In this document: piece by piece, positions 33,713 through 45,043 of the stretch
Layout: the number at the start of each line of letters is the position of its first letter
Numbering within the stretch: the stretch's first letter is position 1
From: Oscheius sp. JU75
Taxonomy: Eukaryota > Nematoda > Chromadorea > Rhabditida > Rhabditidae
DNA length: 64,000 nucleotides
Direction of reading: 5' to 3'
Assembly (NCBI GenBank): GCA_037178855.1
Contig: JASJZC010000004.1
Coordinates: 868,001-932,000 of the forward strand
The notes under the pieces: generated by a model
Told to the model about the DNA's origin: nothing
Seen by the model: the letters and a program-made list of their open reading frames with translations, nothing else
The model's database searches: none
Translations under genes and position numbers: made by a program

Positions 33713-36700
33713 GTGATCTCGTAACAGCATTACGGAACACCTGAGACTGAACTGAACGTGGCCTTTGAGACAAAGTTCATTTGACGTGCCACTATTGAAA
33801 GTGGCCTTTCAGTTTCAGAAAAGGTCATCAGCTTATTCAAAAACTCTTTCCTACAGTAGTCAGAGTGTACACTCTTCCGAAGCACAATGCTGAGTATGCT
33901 CTTTCCGGGCGGATTAACACTGTCTCATACTCTAAAATCTCTCGGGAGCAGGGGATAAACAAGAAAAAACAGAATCAACTACCCGGGATTCTGTCCGGGT
34001 CTTTGATCCTGGTGTTCTCGCCTAGTTCCACCTGGCTCTCATAGAACGTGTATTTTCTGCTGGACTCTTTCTTGTCTTGCTTTTGCCACTTAAGGGCTCA
34101 GAAAATATTGTATCCTGAACATAGTCAGCAAAATGTGGGTCTGCAACCGCAAAATAGTGGGAGATGTTGAAGACTCGCGACGAAATGACATTTCGTTTCA
34201 AAATGACACCAAATACGCTGGAGAACTATTCGGGGAGCTTGAACAAAAGTTAACATTATCTTGTTTCTCTTTTATGCAAGTGGCTTATTTTGCACGAGAC
34301 AAACTATTTTGGGGTAGAACGTAACGTTTTATACCATTTATGATAGTATTTTTGAAGATGCTTTCTGGTTAAGCTATATTTTGAGGCTTTACGCCTTCCG
34401 TTTTAAAGACCCTAGTTCGAAGTCGAACAACATGCATTATACTGATTTCAGGGCGTTAATCGTCCGCCATCTTGTCTTTTTTTTCTGGATTACTGTAGTT
34501 GAGCTTGGATTGAGTATTTAGCCAAGAAAGTATCTTTCTGTCCTCCTGTTAGAACCAGTTCAGTTCACAGACTCTTCTCGAATCGAATTTTTCGCCGCTT
34601 TCGACGGATTGACCGAAATAGGAGCACCTACGTCGTTTCCCACAGCCTTTTGAAAAATCAGGACCTCGTGCAAAGAACACGGATGAGACCCTGATTATAA
34701 TCGCTTCAGAAATTCATTTCCGCGTTTGAATGGCTTTACCGCGTGTGGGAGCTAAATGTGAGTGAAGAGGAGAACGAATGCAATTAGGAAATGCGATCAT
34801 CTTCAGGGCTATTACTATTACTCCACACACTGAGAGCTCTCCTTCGCTGTAGAAGCTCCACTGCGCATCAACTCTGATTGAGAGTAAGCTGCGTATCGCT
34901 GTGGTTTGATCAAAACTATGGTGTCTGTGGTTGATCCTGTTTGTTTGTCCGTAGCAAAGATGGAAAGTCAAAAATTAGCAATAAGATGAAAGGTTAGTTG
35001 TAGGCAGAGAGCAGCATAGTGATGTTGCTGTTTGTGGTAGCTCGACTAGACAACTAAGGACTAAACGCCTGAGATGCAGCCGCAGGCTACTGGTGTGATT
35101 TGATGACAAGGGACGAAAGTCTGATACACCCCAAGTTTTCTTTGCTACATGTTCTCTACTCTCTACTCGCACAGGACTTCACTTAAGTTGGTGCGCAGCC
35201 TTAGCACAGTGACCACTGTTTCGATTCTTCAAGGCAGCTCGCATTTGAATTTCTTGGTGTCCTATCTTCTAGTGGTTCTGACTAACAGGATAATGTATGG
35301 GACACAGATTAGAGTCCAAGAAACCGCTGTGACTGAAAATGGAAATGACAGCTTTAGGAAATTAGAAAAAAATATGTCCATATTGGTGGGAGAGTTCAGG
35401 CTCCCAAGCTGACCGCATTTGCAGTTTTTCAATGCTCTGAAAAGCTGTAATTTTCGACATGACGAACAACTTTATAGAACATTCCAAAGCTCGAAAATGC
35501 CATTTTGTTCCCGTCAAGAGTCCCGAGGAACCTGAATTTACAAGAATTTACGACAAACTGCCATCGAATTCATAGCCAGCCCCTACAAAAAGAAAGTTCA
35601 CTTCGCGCACACAACCCACCCGGAATATTCTAGCGGATGTGGGAACTCGGACACCTGCTGCACAAATAGCTTTTCAGTATTGTGCAGTATTACTCTCACT
35701 CTACTTAGAGGGGATACGGTAGTTGGGCGGGTCTCGGACCCTGATCTCAAGAGGCAGCTATCCCTTTCACTCCCTCCCAATCCCTCATTCCTTTTACACC
35801 GTCTTCCTAGACCAATGACACGTGAAGTTAACCCCTACACAGTGAGAGAGTTCACCCTTTAGTTCAGTCAGTTCAAACTCTCGGTTCAAAGGTTGGAATG
35901 CTTGGATTGTGTAGGAGAGAGGGCCCACGTGTGAACACAGTCAGCGAATGATATCAGAGATGTTGGAATCCGGATGTTTATCTGCGTAAATAACCACGTG
36001 GAGGTGGGGGGAACAAAGTACTCTTAATTTTTAAAGATTCCTTAAATTCCTCATGACAGCGGTGACTAACAGGCGCAACCTGTAGAGAGCAGTAGAAGCT
36101 GAGTGTGTCGCATTCATTTCCCTTTTTCGGGATAAAGAAATAATTTTCCAGCTGTTCTATGTTTTACAATGCTTTAGCTCCTGACCTGCTCTACAAGTTC
36201 GTAGAACATTGCTAAACTGGAAAATCGCTTCTTCGATTCGATAATTGAATCATGAGACACTACCAAGCGGTATAGTAGGCAGTTGATACTTTTTCGATTG
36301 CAAATGGCTGTGCGAGTAGAGAGTAAAATGCTAGTCTGTGAACGAGTCATTATGGGAGCTTCTATTCCTTAGAGACAATCTTGATCCTACCTGCAGTAGA
36401 GCTTACTGAAGACTAACGTTATCGAGGTATGCGGCGAGAGTGGTAACACGAAATTTCAGCAGTAAGGGACTTCTTGAGCCAATCGCTACAATTACCTCAT
36501 GCTCTTGTCAAATCTTTACTTCGTTACAACCTTCTTTTCAAAAATTAACAATTTAAACTGCAGCAAGAGAAATTTTAAACTTACGCGATGACTAGGTTTC
36601 CCACCATCTTCAGTAATCTTACCTCTTGATCAAGAGTACAACATAAGAGCTGACGCAGAAATGAGCTGAGCTTCCTAAAACAGAAGGAGTTCAAGCGGAA

Positions 36701-36844
36701 GTGACGGTGAGCATGCACCCAGACTTTGTGACTGTTAGTACAACTTTGCTATCAGTCCTCTAATAGAAGAAGGGGGAAAAAGACGAAATCTTCTTAGATC
36801 CTGAACGAGGACCGTTCTGAACAAGATACAGAGAAGAAGAAAAG

Positions 36845-36850
36845 TTTATT
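36845..36850 (-). terminator. Polyadenylation signal of the coiled-coil microgene
   Basis: AATAAA on the minus strand 38 bases after the microgene stop. Confidence 0.75.
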
Positions 36851-36887
36851 CACAATATATACAAATCTTCGCATTTGAAAAACTCTG

Positions 36888-37103
36888 TCATCCTCTCCTC
36901 TGTCTGTCCCGTTCTGCTTCCAACTTTTCAATTTCTCGCCGATTTTGCTCTGCAATTCTTGCTTGTTCTCTCAATTCACTGTCGAGTCTTCGAAGCTCGG
37001 CCATCTGAGCTTGTTCCCGCTCCTTCTCCTCTTGACGGCGTTGCTGGAAATCGAAGGGTTAGCAGAGGAAACAGTAAATGAAAAAAATTACCTCGTTATC
37101 CAT
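36888..37103 (-). CDS. 55-residue Glu/Arg-rich coiled-coil microprotein
   Basis: A two-exon gene too short for ordinary gene finding. Exon 1 (37103-37092) encodes MDNE. A 48-base intron with consensus GTAATT and TTTCCAG ends leads to exon 2 (37043-36888), which begins QRRQEEKEREQ and ends EAERDRQRRG before TGA. The protein is almost entirely charged and forms one long helix or coiled coil with Leu at heptad-like spacing (MAELRRLDSELREQARI). TATAAATAG lies about 50 bases upstream of the ATG and AATAAA 38 bases after the stop, so every signal of a compact gene is present although the neighbourhood is a desert. It resembles a detached piece of a MAP7/caldesmon-type single alpha helix, but no homolog can be named. 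Confidence 0.7.
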
Positions 37104-37152
37104 TGCAGGTCAAAACAAAAGAAAGCGTTTGTGACTCGTCCACCAGCTTCAT

Positions 37153-37161
37153 CTATTTATA
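37153..37161 (-). promoter_or_regulatory. TATA box of the coiled-coil microgene
   Basis: TATAAATAG on the minus strand, ending about 50 bases before the start codon. This fits a promoter without trans-splicing. Confidence 0.6.
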
Positions 37162-39443
37162 CAGAGAAATCTCGCTGTCAACGAAATGTTACAGATTATT
37201 AGTGAGTCTACACTAAATTCCTCGAATTGTAGCTAGGGATACGAGAACAGTGTTCTCGCTTATCGTTCTGTCGCGAAGGCCGGTGAGAAAGGATTCCAGA
37301 GAACATGCATTCCAATATGGGTCCCGTGGTGATAAGTACTGCCGTTGATTCAGTTCGGTTCATTGCCATGGTGCATTGAATTCTGACGAACTGTACGAGG
37401 CGGTATCCTGTAGATCCACTCGAGCTGCGACTCTGTTCACTTCCATTAGATCCCGTCATAAAATCTAGGAATCAGGATGGAAAGACTCTGGTAAATACCT
37501 CTTCTTGCAGTTCATCAAGCTGGTACTTGACTGTACTAACTAAAATCTCACATTGGCCAAGGTGGAGATTGTCAAAGGCTAATACAATATATTTCGGTGC
37601 AGGAAGGGGTTAGCAAAATTAGAGATATAGACCAAAATCCTGATGCTTAGGGCTATCTCATGGATCCCTACTAGTTGCAAATATCCCGCTTAACCTGATA
37701 ATCTTCTCTTGTCAGTCACACCGTAGTTGTTACAAACAATACCGATGACCGTGACTCAGTCAGTTGCAGCCACTAATAAATCCATTCCCCCTTACCTAGT
37801 TACTGTTCAAATATTGTAAGATCTCCGCAGTTTCTTATCAGCCCTGATCGTTCATTGAAAACAACCCGGCTACTACTACTCCTAGCGACTAAGAGCTCTC
37901 AAAGCTGATAGTTCTTTGAACACCTCCCTTCTATTAACTTCCGCCACCCACCAAAGTCTAAAATAGCGAAACGACACGGTTTTAAACCCGATTACAGATG
38001 AGAATAGGCCTTCATGAGCTGGTGTTACGTAGTCGCGAAAAGTAATTGTGACTCAATCAAAGCCCGTTAATTTAAAAGTAATCAGCACAGCGAGCCGGTC
38101 GTATTTATGACCACGCCCCGATTCAGAGCGTCTAGGTGCTCGTATCCAGACTGGTTGTACTTGTTGTCTCTCTGTTAGAGAAAACACTTGAGTTACTGTA
38201 TTTTTGGTATCAACTAGTGAATCCCTCCCCCTAGAACCACCGACGAAGGAAGTGCTGTGCTGCATACCAAAAGCTCACAAAGCCAAGAATGACTGCTTAA
38301 GAACCCGTCGAGAGCCTTACCTTGTCGAATGTATTTGTTTTTACAAAAGTCTGGTCAAGAAGAGGTCAAAACTACCGTATCCAGCTGTCAATGCCAGTAG
38401 TTTCCACCAACTGTCGAGGATCTAACTTTCGCTCTTCAACTGTGAACTGTCTCTGATAATGGCAAGTGTTCGCTGACAGACGATAGGATGGTGCACATCT
38501 TACCCTATAGATGAAAAAACAACAGAAATATATTCAAAACTGGTATTTAATCATTCTGAACTGCAAGACTCTTTTTATATCTCAGTCATCTTCTCGTGAC
38601 CTTTGAGACAAGCACCCACTTCGCCAGGGAACCCAAAGCCAACTTATTCATCTCCTAATCCTAGTCCAATGAGTCAAAGGTGGGAGAACACCTGTTCGAA
38701 TTTGCCCTAGTTCTTGTGCGTAATCAGATCCCTTCATTATGTCTGACTGCTGAAAACAGACCGCCTTCGGAGAGACTGACTCAGTCTCTATGTACGGGGA
38801 GAACTCTCTATTGGGCTTTAACTTCCTTGTTTTCGCTAAAGCGACTCCTAGTTCATTAAATTAGAATGTTTCATCTATTATCGGGGCGAGGAGTGCAGAT
38901 GGGGGTGAGAGCCACTGTTCTCAAGTCAGTGCACATGCACATCATTATTTCTTTTTGGCCTTACAAGGGAAGTATTTGAACCGTATTCCAGATATCAAAA
39001 ATCGGATCTCACCACAGATATCAGCAAACAATTCTGATTCTGGGAGTTATCTTCGATTTCGCTATGCGATCATTTTTATTTCTTTTATATAGGGCAAATT
39101 GCTAAAATTTGGACCAGTTCCTTGTAAACAGCGAATACTGGCTTAGGTCAAAGAAACAAAAATGACTCGGAGATAGCCCCCAGAAAAGATGAAAGATCTC
39201 GCGAACAGTTACCGTACCCTGACTCATCCCTTTTCACCCAACTTATTCTGAACACCTGTGTACTTTCCCCACCTACTGTACTTCCCCTGAATCAAAAATC
39301 TCTGAAGTCACGCTATCCTTTTCCGTAGAATTATCAGCTTATTCAGGCTTCACCTCCCCTGAATTCTGCTTTTTTGTGTCTTCGCAATAAACGGCTGTCT
39401 TTTTGTTTGTTTGCATCTTTATGAGAGCCCAGTTTTCAGAAAG
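37162..39443. other. Intergenic region
   Basis: No supported exon. TGTTCGAATTTGCCC near 38692 resembles a B box but lacks a partner A box. Confidence 0.45.
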
Positions 39444-41385
39444 ATGGGTCCACGTACTTCTCCTCCCGCTTCCAGCTATCCTACCTGTTCTGTCTGCGGA
39501 AATGGTGGAGCCCGATACCACTATCATGGTCTCGTTTGCCAGTGAGTCTACCTATAAAACCTGTTTATGTTCTAATACTATTGAACGTCAAGTTCAAGTT
39601 TGGATGCTCGTTAGCCCCTAACCTGACAGGTTAGAGTTGTTTGATGACCTGTCACTTCTAACTAAAACAACCAATAGAGTAACATGGAAAGGGACAGACT
39701 GGCATGCTTACAGATGAACAGGCTCAACTGGATTAGGCAGGTGACAAGAGATCAGAAGGAGTAGCCTTCTAGTCGTTCCATGACAAGGACAGGGGAACAG
39801 GTTGACGAGTAAAATAGAATGGGTCAGGTGACAAGATCAGGATGAAGATACGTCAGATTAACAGAAACATCAGTCAGCTGACCGAAACTAATAATCTTTA
39901 GAAGCTGTCGGGTCTTCTTCATCCGCACAGTCGGACAGAACAAGCCCCTTGTCTGCAATCGAGGAGGGGACTGTGCCACCCTACTCGGGAACTCCTGCAA
40001 CGCCTGTGCTGCCTGTCGATTCAAGAAGTGCCTGGAGGCCAAAATGGACTGCTCCGCTGTGGGTCGAAAGCGCAAGCCGAGTGCATGTGTGAACATTATC
40101 ACCAAGACCAGGGTATGGAAGGAACAACTCCAGGAAACGCTCCAGCCTCAGGCGAATCAGTGGTTCGTGACAATCCCGGGAATCGGAGATGTCGTCGATC
40201 TGGCTCTCCAACTGGTTAAACTGGAAATGTGAGAATGATACGCGAAAGAATTCAAATCAAGTTTTGTAGAGATGTGAACACACTGGACAATCCGACAACC
40301 TCGACGGAGAATCAGGATCCCTTCGGATATGTGAGTTCATTTTGAGATTGTTAGTAGTGAGTCTAGAGAGTGTCTAAAATATTGTTTGCGCCTCTCGACA
40401 CATCAGAGATGAGTCAAGGCATGTTGTCTGGTGGTCGGATTTAACTGTTAGTTCGTTGACTCCCCGCATAGACATGTGACTCAACTGACACTGTACCTTG
40501 TCAGTAATATCTTGTCATAAGTAACAGATTTAATTAGGACATGGTTGTTAGTTCATTCAATGAGACTGTATCTTTTACTATTAGTCAAAAGTCAAAGTCA
40601 ATAGGAGAGGTCATAAGTTCAACAAATACTCTAACATGGCCTAAACTTCAGACTCCCAGCGTCAAGCTCGGCTCGAACAATGCCACCTGTCTGATCCAAA
40701 AGCACCCGGTCAGCTACTTCTTTCAAAATGCCGGCATCTACATGGACAATCTTCGGTTCTGTCCGGAGATCAAAGCCCTCGACTCTAATGACAAAAGTAC
40801 CCTAATCGAGCTCAATCACCACGAGTTTGGCCTCTTCTCCCACAAGTACTACGCCTGGCTCGCAAAGACGAGCTTCTCTTCTGCCTTTATGGGTAAGTGA
40901 ATGTCGGGTTGTCTCATCCGGACCCGTCTCACCAAGTAAAACCGTTCAAATCTCCTCTTTCAGCTGTCAATCAGAACTGCCAGTTGCGAGCCGAGTCGAT
41001 CGAGGAGATCTTTAATACCTGTGGACTCACCGACTGCGAATTCGTCCTCTTGAAGATCATCTGTCTCTTGTCACCAGGTGAACTCGAAAAAGTGAAAAAA
41101 AAGAATAGTCAATGTTCAGCCCAAACCCTCTCCCAGGATGGTCATTGGTACGTCGTGCTGGCTCGAACCCGATTCATCAGTCTCTTGACCGACTACTCGA
41201 AGAAACAGCATCCGGAACTCTCGGCTGACCAGCAGTCCCTTCGGATCGCAAAACTTGTGCAAACCATCGCCAAAGTAAAGGAGGAATTAACCTATAGTAG
41301 TCGGAACATGGCCAACATTGATGTACCTCGGTTGAGTCAGACCATGCGTCTGTCACCAACTTTTTCCAAGTATGTTTCTCTTTGA
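39444..41385 (+). CDS. nhr: Nuclear hormone receptor (nematode SCRVFF type)
   Basis: Six exons (39444-39541, 39902-40228, 40270-40330, 40652-40892, 40964-41077, 41120-41385) encode 368 aa in one phase-consistent frame. The DNA-binding domain has both C4 fingers: finger one is CSVCGNGGARYHYHGLVC followed by the P-box region QSCRVFFIRTV. Finger two runs CNRGGDC to CNACAACRFKKCLEAKM. After a linker, the ligand-binding domain shows LNHHEFGLFSHKYYAWLAK, LTDCEFVLLKIICLLSP, RFISLLTDYSKKQHPEL and RIAKLVQTIAKVKEEL. This is the expanded nematode supplementary NHR (HNF4-derived) class of ligand-regulated transcription factors. The HYHGLVC knuckle is a normal variant of YHFG. AATAAA at 41424-41429 ends the gene. 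Confidence 0.93.
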
Positions 41386-41423
41386 TGTAATAGGGTGACT
41401 AAGTGATATTTGTATTGGATCTC

Positions 41424-41429
41424 AATAAA
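41424..41429 (+). terminator. nhr polyadenylation signal
   Basis: AATAAA 39 bases after the nhr stop codon. Confidence 0.75.
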
Positions 41430-41513
41430 TTATTGTCCTGTATTTAACCGCCTCTTCTGTACACATTGAAAACATGGACACTTCGAGAACGGGACTGCAC
41501 AAAACTAGTGATT

Positions 41514-41880
41514 GCTCAGAAAAGGATGTCTCGAAGATGCCTTGGAGTAACTCTGTTGGATAGACGGACAAACGCTTGGCTCAGGAGAGGACCAAAGTCA
41601 CAGTCAGAGAGAGATGGGCCTTGAGAAAGTGGGATTTTGCGAGGAATAATAACAAACGCATGGACGAGACGAGTGTTGAAATGGCGTCCTTGGAGGGCAA
41701 ACAGACCAACAGGACGACCAAAACCCAGATGGAGTGACTGTTTCACAGGAGAAATGGGACAAAATGAATGCGTGTGGTTAGAGAAGATCAAACCCAATGG
41801 AAACAGCGTATAATACGACACGTGAACACGTTGAAATCGTAATATCACAATAATTTGAATTTTAAATTATTGTGATACAA
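41514..41880 (+). mobile_element. 3' end of a second RTE-type retrotransposon
   Basis: The plus strand reads RMSRRCLGVTLLDRRTNAWL, an in-frame stop, then AWTRRVLKWRPWRANRPTGR and PKPRWSDCF. These are the consecutive landmarks of the RTE reverse transcriptase C-terminus (M.LG.TL.DR, R....WRP, GRP..RW.D). It differs in sequence from the copy at 29.3-29.7 kb, so two RTE lineages are present. The end carries a 13-base inverted repeat hairpin (41850-41874). Confidence 0.8.
41846..41880. repeat. AT-rich hairpin at the RTE 3' end
   Basis: ATCACAATAATTT and AAATTATTGTGAT form a perfect 13-base inverted repeat around a short GAATTTT loop. Confidence 0.85.
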
Positions 41881-42376
41881 GGCGGTATTTCACTTGGCGA
41901 CTGGACTTATTCAGCATAAGCTCTTCTTACCAAGAAATTCTGGCTCCTAGCTATGTCGAACAGTTACCAATTCTATACATTTTGCTTCTTGCACTTTTTT
42001 ATGCGTTTATCGCTGGGTTTGTCACGTAAAAAAACCGAAAAATTCGGAGAAAGAAATGTGGAACTGGTTCTACCAATTCTCTTACTTTCCGCTACTTTTT
42101 TAACTGCAGCGTACCAAGTTTTACGGCATTTAAAAAACAGATGACGATTTTCGAGAAGTGAACTGGGTGCTTTTCTTGCTATCTTTTTTTCTAGAAATTC
42201 ATTCTTTTTCCATTAAAGCTCCCTGTGGTAATGTTGCGTGATATGCTCCGCAGTTTTGAAGAGCCTGAATAGCGAAAATCTGAAGTAAATGAGCCGTATT
42301 TGAGCGATTTGTGCCCGTTCTAGTTTTTCTTGCTCTTTCTCCCATTTCGTCTCTTCGATGCATAACGTAGTTTTAG

Positions 42377-44557
42377 ATGTCAAATTTTACGCATATCCCA
42401 CGACATCCTCGAGACGGCTTCGGCCGACATAACAACAACCCCCAGCCGAAATACAATGTGAATCGGAAGAGACGTTACGAGCAGATCGGTGAAGGAGCAG
42501 TGAAAACGGTCTACGACAGATCAGGTACGCTGGCATCTCATATATATATTTTTTGATCTTGTTCAGACAGAAATTACAAGCCTCGTTACTCGGAGCACGA
42601 GAGAGGATTCTCACCGAGAAGAGTAACTGAGGTTTGTCTTTTTCTACTGCTTTAGCAATGCCGTTTTCAGAGCAGAGTCACGCGCAAGGGCATTTTCCGC
42701 AATCGAAAGGAATCATTCGTCGTCATGAAGAATCTGTCTTCTACTGTACGTCGACACGTAAGCTTCCTTGTTACTTTTCTTCATAATTGATTACAGGTAA
42801 CCGAGGATATAGCCGCCATAACTGCTCCAGATGACTCGGTCGAGTACGTGCGAAGGCCATACAACGAGCTGCAGATCGCCGACAGTCAGGAATACTACCA
42901 CCGCCGAATTTTCCAACCGAGAAGAGAGGAACACAGCCAGCAAAATGAGCAGACACGACCGCGATCGAATGTCGACAGCCAGGAATACTACCACCGACGA
43001 GATCATCGCATTGTGAGAGAGGAACATAATCATCATAAGCACAGGAGGCCACGATCCAATGCCGGCAGTCAGGAGCATCATCGGAGAGACCAACAGCCCG
43101 GAAGAGAAGAGCGCAGTCGTCATCATGACCAGAGGCCGTCGCGATCCAATTACCAGCTAAGAAGAGACGACGATTGCAACAGTTCCCGTGATTCTGGACA
43201 GTCCTCCCTCCCTCGACATCACGAGCAGTCGGTCGGCGGAAGCCAAGAGTCCTATCATCGGCGAGATCAACAGCCGAGAAGAGAGGAACGCAGTCGCCAT
43301 TACGAGCAGAAGACACCGGCAAGTCCGATCTTCGAGAGGAGGAGAGATAACGACACAAAACTATCGGGCGATTCTGGACTGGCCTCTCTTGTTCGAGCGC
43401 TGCCGTCCCAATCTCACAGTCCCCATTCGAGATCGGCCAACAGCAGGACTTCGGGTTCCAAATACCCGGCCAAATTGATTCGTGACCGAATCCTATTCGC
43501 AGTGCCGCGTATCTCGCTCCGGGACGATGACCACGACAAGTAGGGTGCTCTTTTTTCCTTTAAGAAAACGTGTTTAGATACGGAGCCACGACGCAGGATC
43601 TCCTACACGGGAGTCTGAGCGCCCGTCGGCAGGGAAACCACGAAAATCAGATAGGACATTGCGATCTGATGAACCGGACGTCCGTGATCGACTACAATTC
43701 GGACGAGCCCGAACCGCGCTATGCAGCCTACGATGAAAATATTTTCCAAAGCGAACTGTGAGTTCTTTTACTGTTTTTGAGATACTTTGGCATTAAAACC
43801 GTCCACTTCTTGCTTTGGGAGCCTTTCATTCTTTTCTAAACAGGTTTGTCATCCACAGGGATCGAGCCCGGGTCGTGCGGTTCCTGATGGCACCTCTTAG
43901 CATAACACCTGTTTCGCTAAAACTTAGAAGGTTTGTAACTATGAGGTGAGGCTATAATCGGCAGTTAGACAGCTCTAAGACAATAACTGCCTAAGCCTAA
44001 GCCTAGACATTGTCTAGGCAGTTTAGAAGCCACATTTACCAAAGTGGGACAGCTATGAGACTGTCCAACTTTGGCTGCTAATTCTGATTGTATATTGTCG
44101 CTCAACTCAAGAACTTTACAAACATGTACTTTACAAAAGTAAAAAATTAGAGCTCGGGCGTGTTCGAATCCCTGATCCCACGCGTCTGAATCCCTGTATT
44201 CCAGCCTAAATCTGTCCCAGCAGTTCCTCCGCCCACCGACGCCTGAAATCGAAAGACAATTCAATCAGACGATCGCTGACGAATTCCGAGCCGACGAGAA
44301 CTACCTGAATCAGCCTCCGTCTCCCTTTCAAGTACTTTTACGCCTCAAAGATTGACCTTCAAACGTTCCAGGAAGCCGACGACTTCAATGCGAATCTTCT
44401 TTTCGACGGCAGCTTCAGGCCGGCTCAACAAGCTCAGGAAACAGCAGCTGTAGAAGACCCCCCTCCGAGTCCGGGAGATGCTCAGCTGCTGAAGCAGCTC
44501 GACGAGCTAGCAAACCCACCCTTTTCCCAAAACTTTAACATGGGATCCATTTTCTAG
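42377..44557 (+). CDS. Unrecognised disordered protein with 30-residue Arg/His/Gln repeats
   Basis: The ATG directly follows GTTTTAG, a likely trans-splice acceptor. Exons link in frame from MSNFTHIPRHPRDGF through ESRVTRKGIFRNRK to the large repeat exon (about 42797-43541), then KYGATTQDLL, LLNLSQQFLRPPTPEIERQF, FQEADDFNANLLF and a stop at 44555-44557. The repeat exon has at least four diverged units of roughly 30 residues beginning (D/G)SQE(Y/H/S)(Y/H)HRR and containing REE(H/R)S or REERSRH. The C-terminus changes to an acidic, Pro-rich tail (VEDPPPSPGDAQLL). The composition suggests a nucleic-acid-associated or condensate-forming protein, which is inference only. The 445-base intron 43759-44203 is packed with tRNA-like and telomere-like sequence. 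Confidence 0.65.
43850..44205 (-). repeat. Two tRNA-like repeats within one intron
   Basis: Minus-strand B boxes GGGCTCGATCCC (near 43862) and GGATTCGAACACG (near 44163) are each followed by tRNA-like 5' material. The second copy shares AAAAAATTAGAGCTCGGGCG with the copy at 45755. Confidence 0.55.
43989..44006. repeat. Interstitial telomere-like (GCCTAA)n
   Basis: GCCTAAGCCTAAGCCTAG is three units of the reverse complement of the nematode telomere repeat TTAGGC, the last unit with one change. It lies in an intron. Confidence 0.6.
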
Positions 44558-45043
44558 ATACCCTCCCCCTCTCACATTCTCTGTCATAATAATCTTTTTA
44601 TTCTTGTTTGCTTTATGAATCTTTCTTTAAAATCTATCTTGTATTGACTTTTACTGGCAGTTGAATCTCTGTTCTACCTGTTCACTTTTGCAGATGCACC
44701 ATAGTTTTTAATATTTGACCCGTAATAAGCTGCTTCGGATCAGAAATGATATCATTAACAATGTGGTTTGGAAAGGTTGATCTTGTTGTTGGGTCTATCT
44801 AAAATCCGTTCCAACAATGCTTTTTTTTCAGCCAATTGTCTGTGAAGCAGTATTCTCAGAAAAGAACCACGTTTGGGACCTTGTTGTTAACATTTGCCGT
44901 CCCTGCCTATTTTTTCACTTCTCCATGAAAAACCTTTTTCAGCCGTCATTTTCACGGGAGACCGCAATGGTGCATATAGTCCAAGTGAGAGTATTGGAAT
45001 TCCCCTAAAAAAAATACCAATTCAGCCACTCTTCATACCAGAC
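44558..45043. other. Intergenic region
   Basis: Short AT-rich spacer. An acceptor-like CCAATTCAG at about 45017-45025 lies 18 bases before the next ATG and probably serves trans-splicing. Confidence 0.45.

Larger units (their letters stand above)
29661..36844. other. Gene desert
   Basis: About 7 kb with no supported multi-exon gene. It contains the dispersed repeat at 29940-30160, a degraded GACTACTGTTCCC repeat zone, CT microsatellites and one weak candidate gene (33324-33712). A minus-strand AATAAA at 30715-30720 has no gene I can attach to it. Confidence 0.45.
41386..42376. other. Intergenic region with retroelement fragment
   Basis: The first half is the RTE remnant (41514-41880). A 63-residue hydrophobic frame at 41953-42144 has no supporting signals. 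Confidence 0.5.

Noticed and set aside
42771-43358. 195-residue minus-strand frame opposite the Arg/His repeat exon
   Set aside because: Antisense shadow caused by the biased codons of the plus-strand repeats; the plus strand has consistent exons on both sides.
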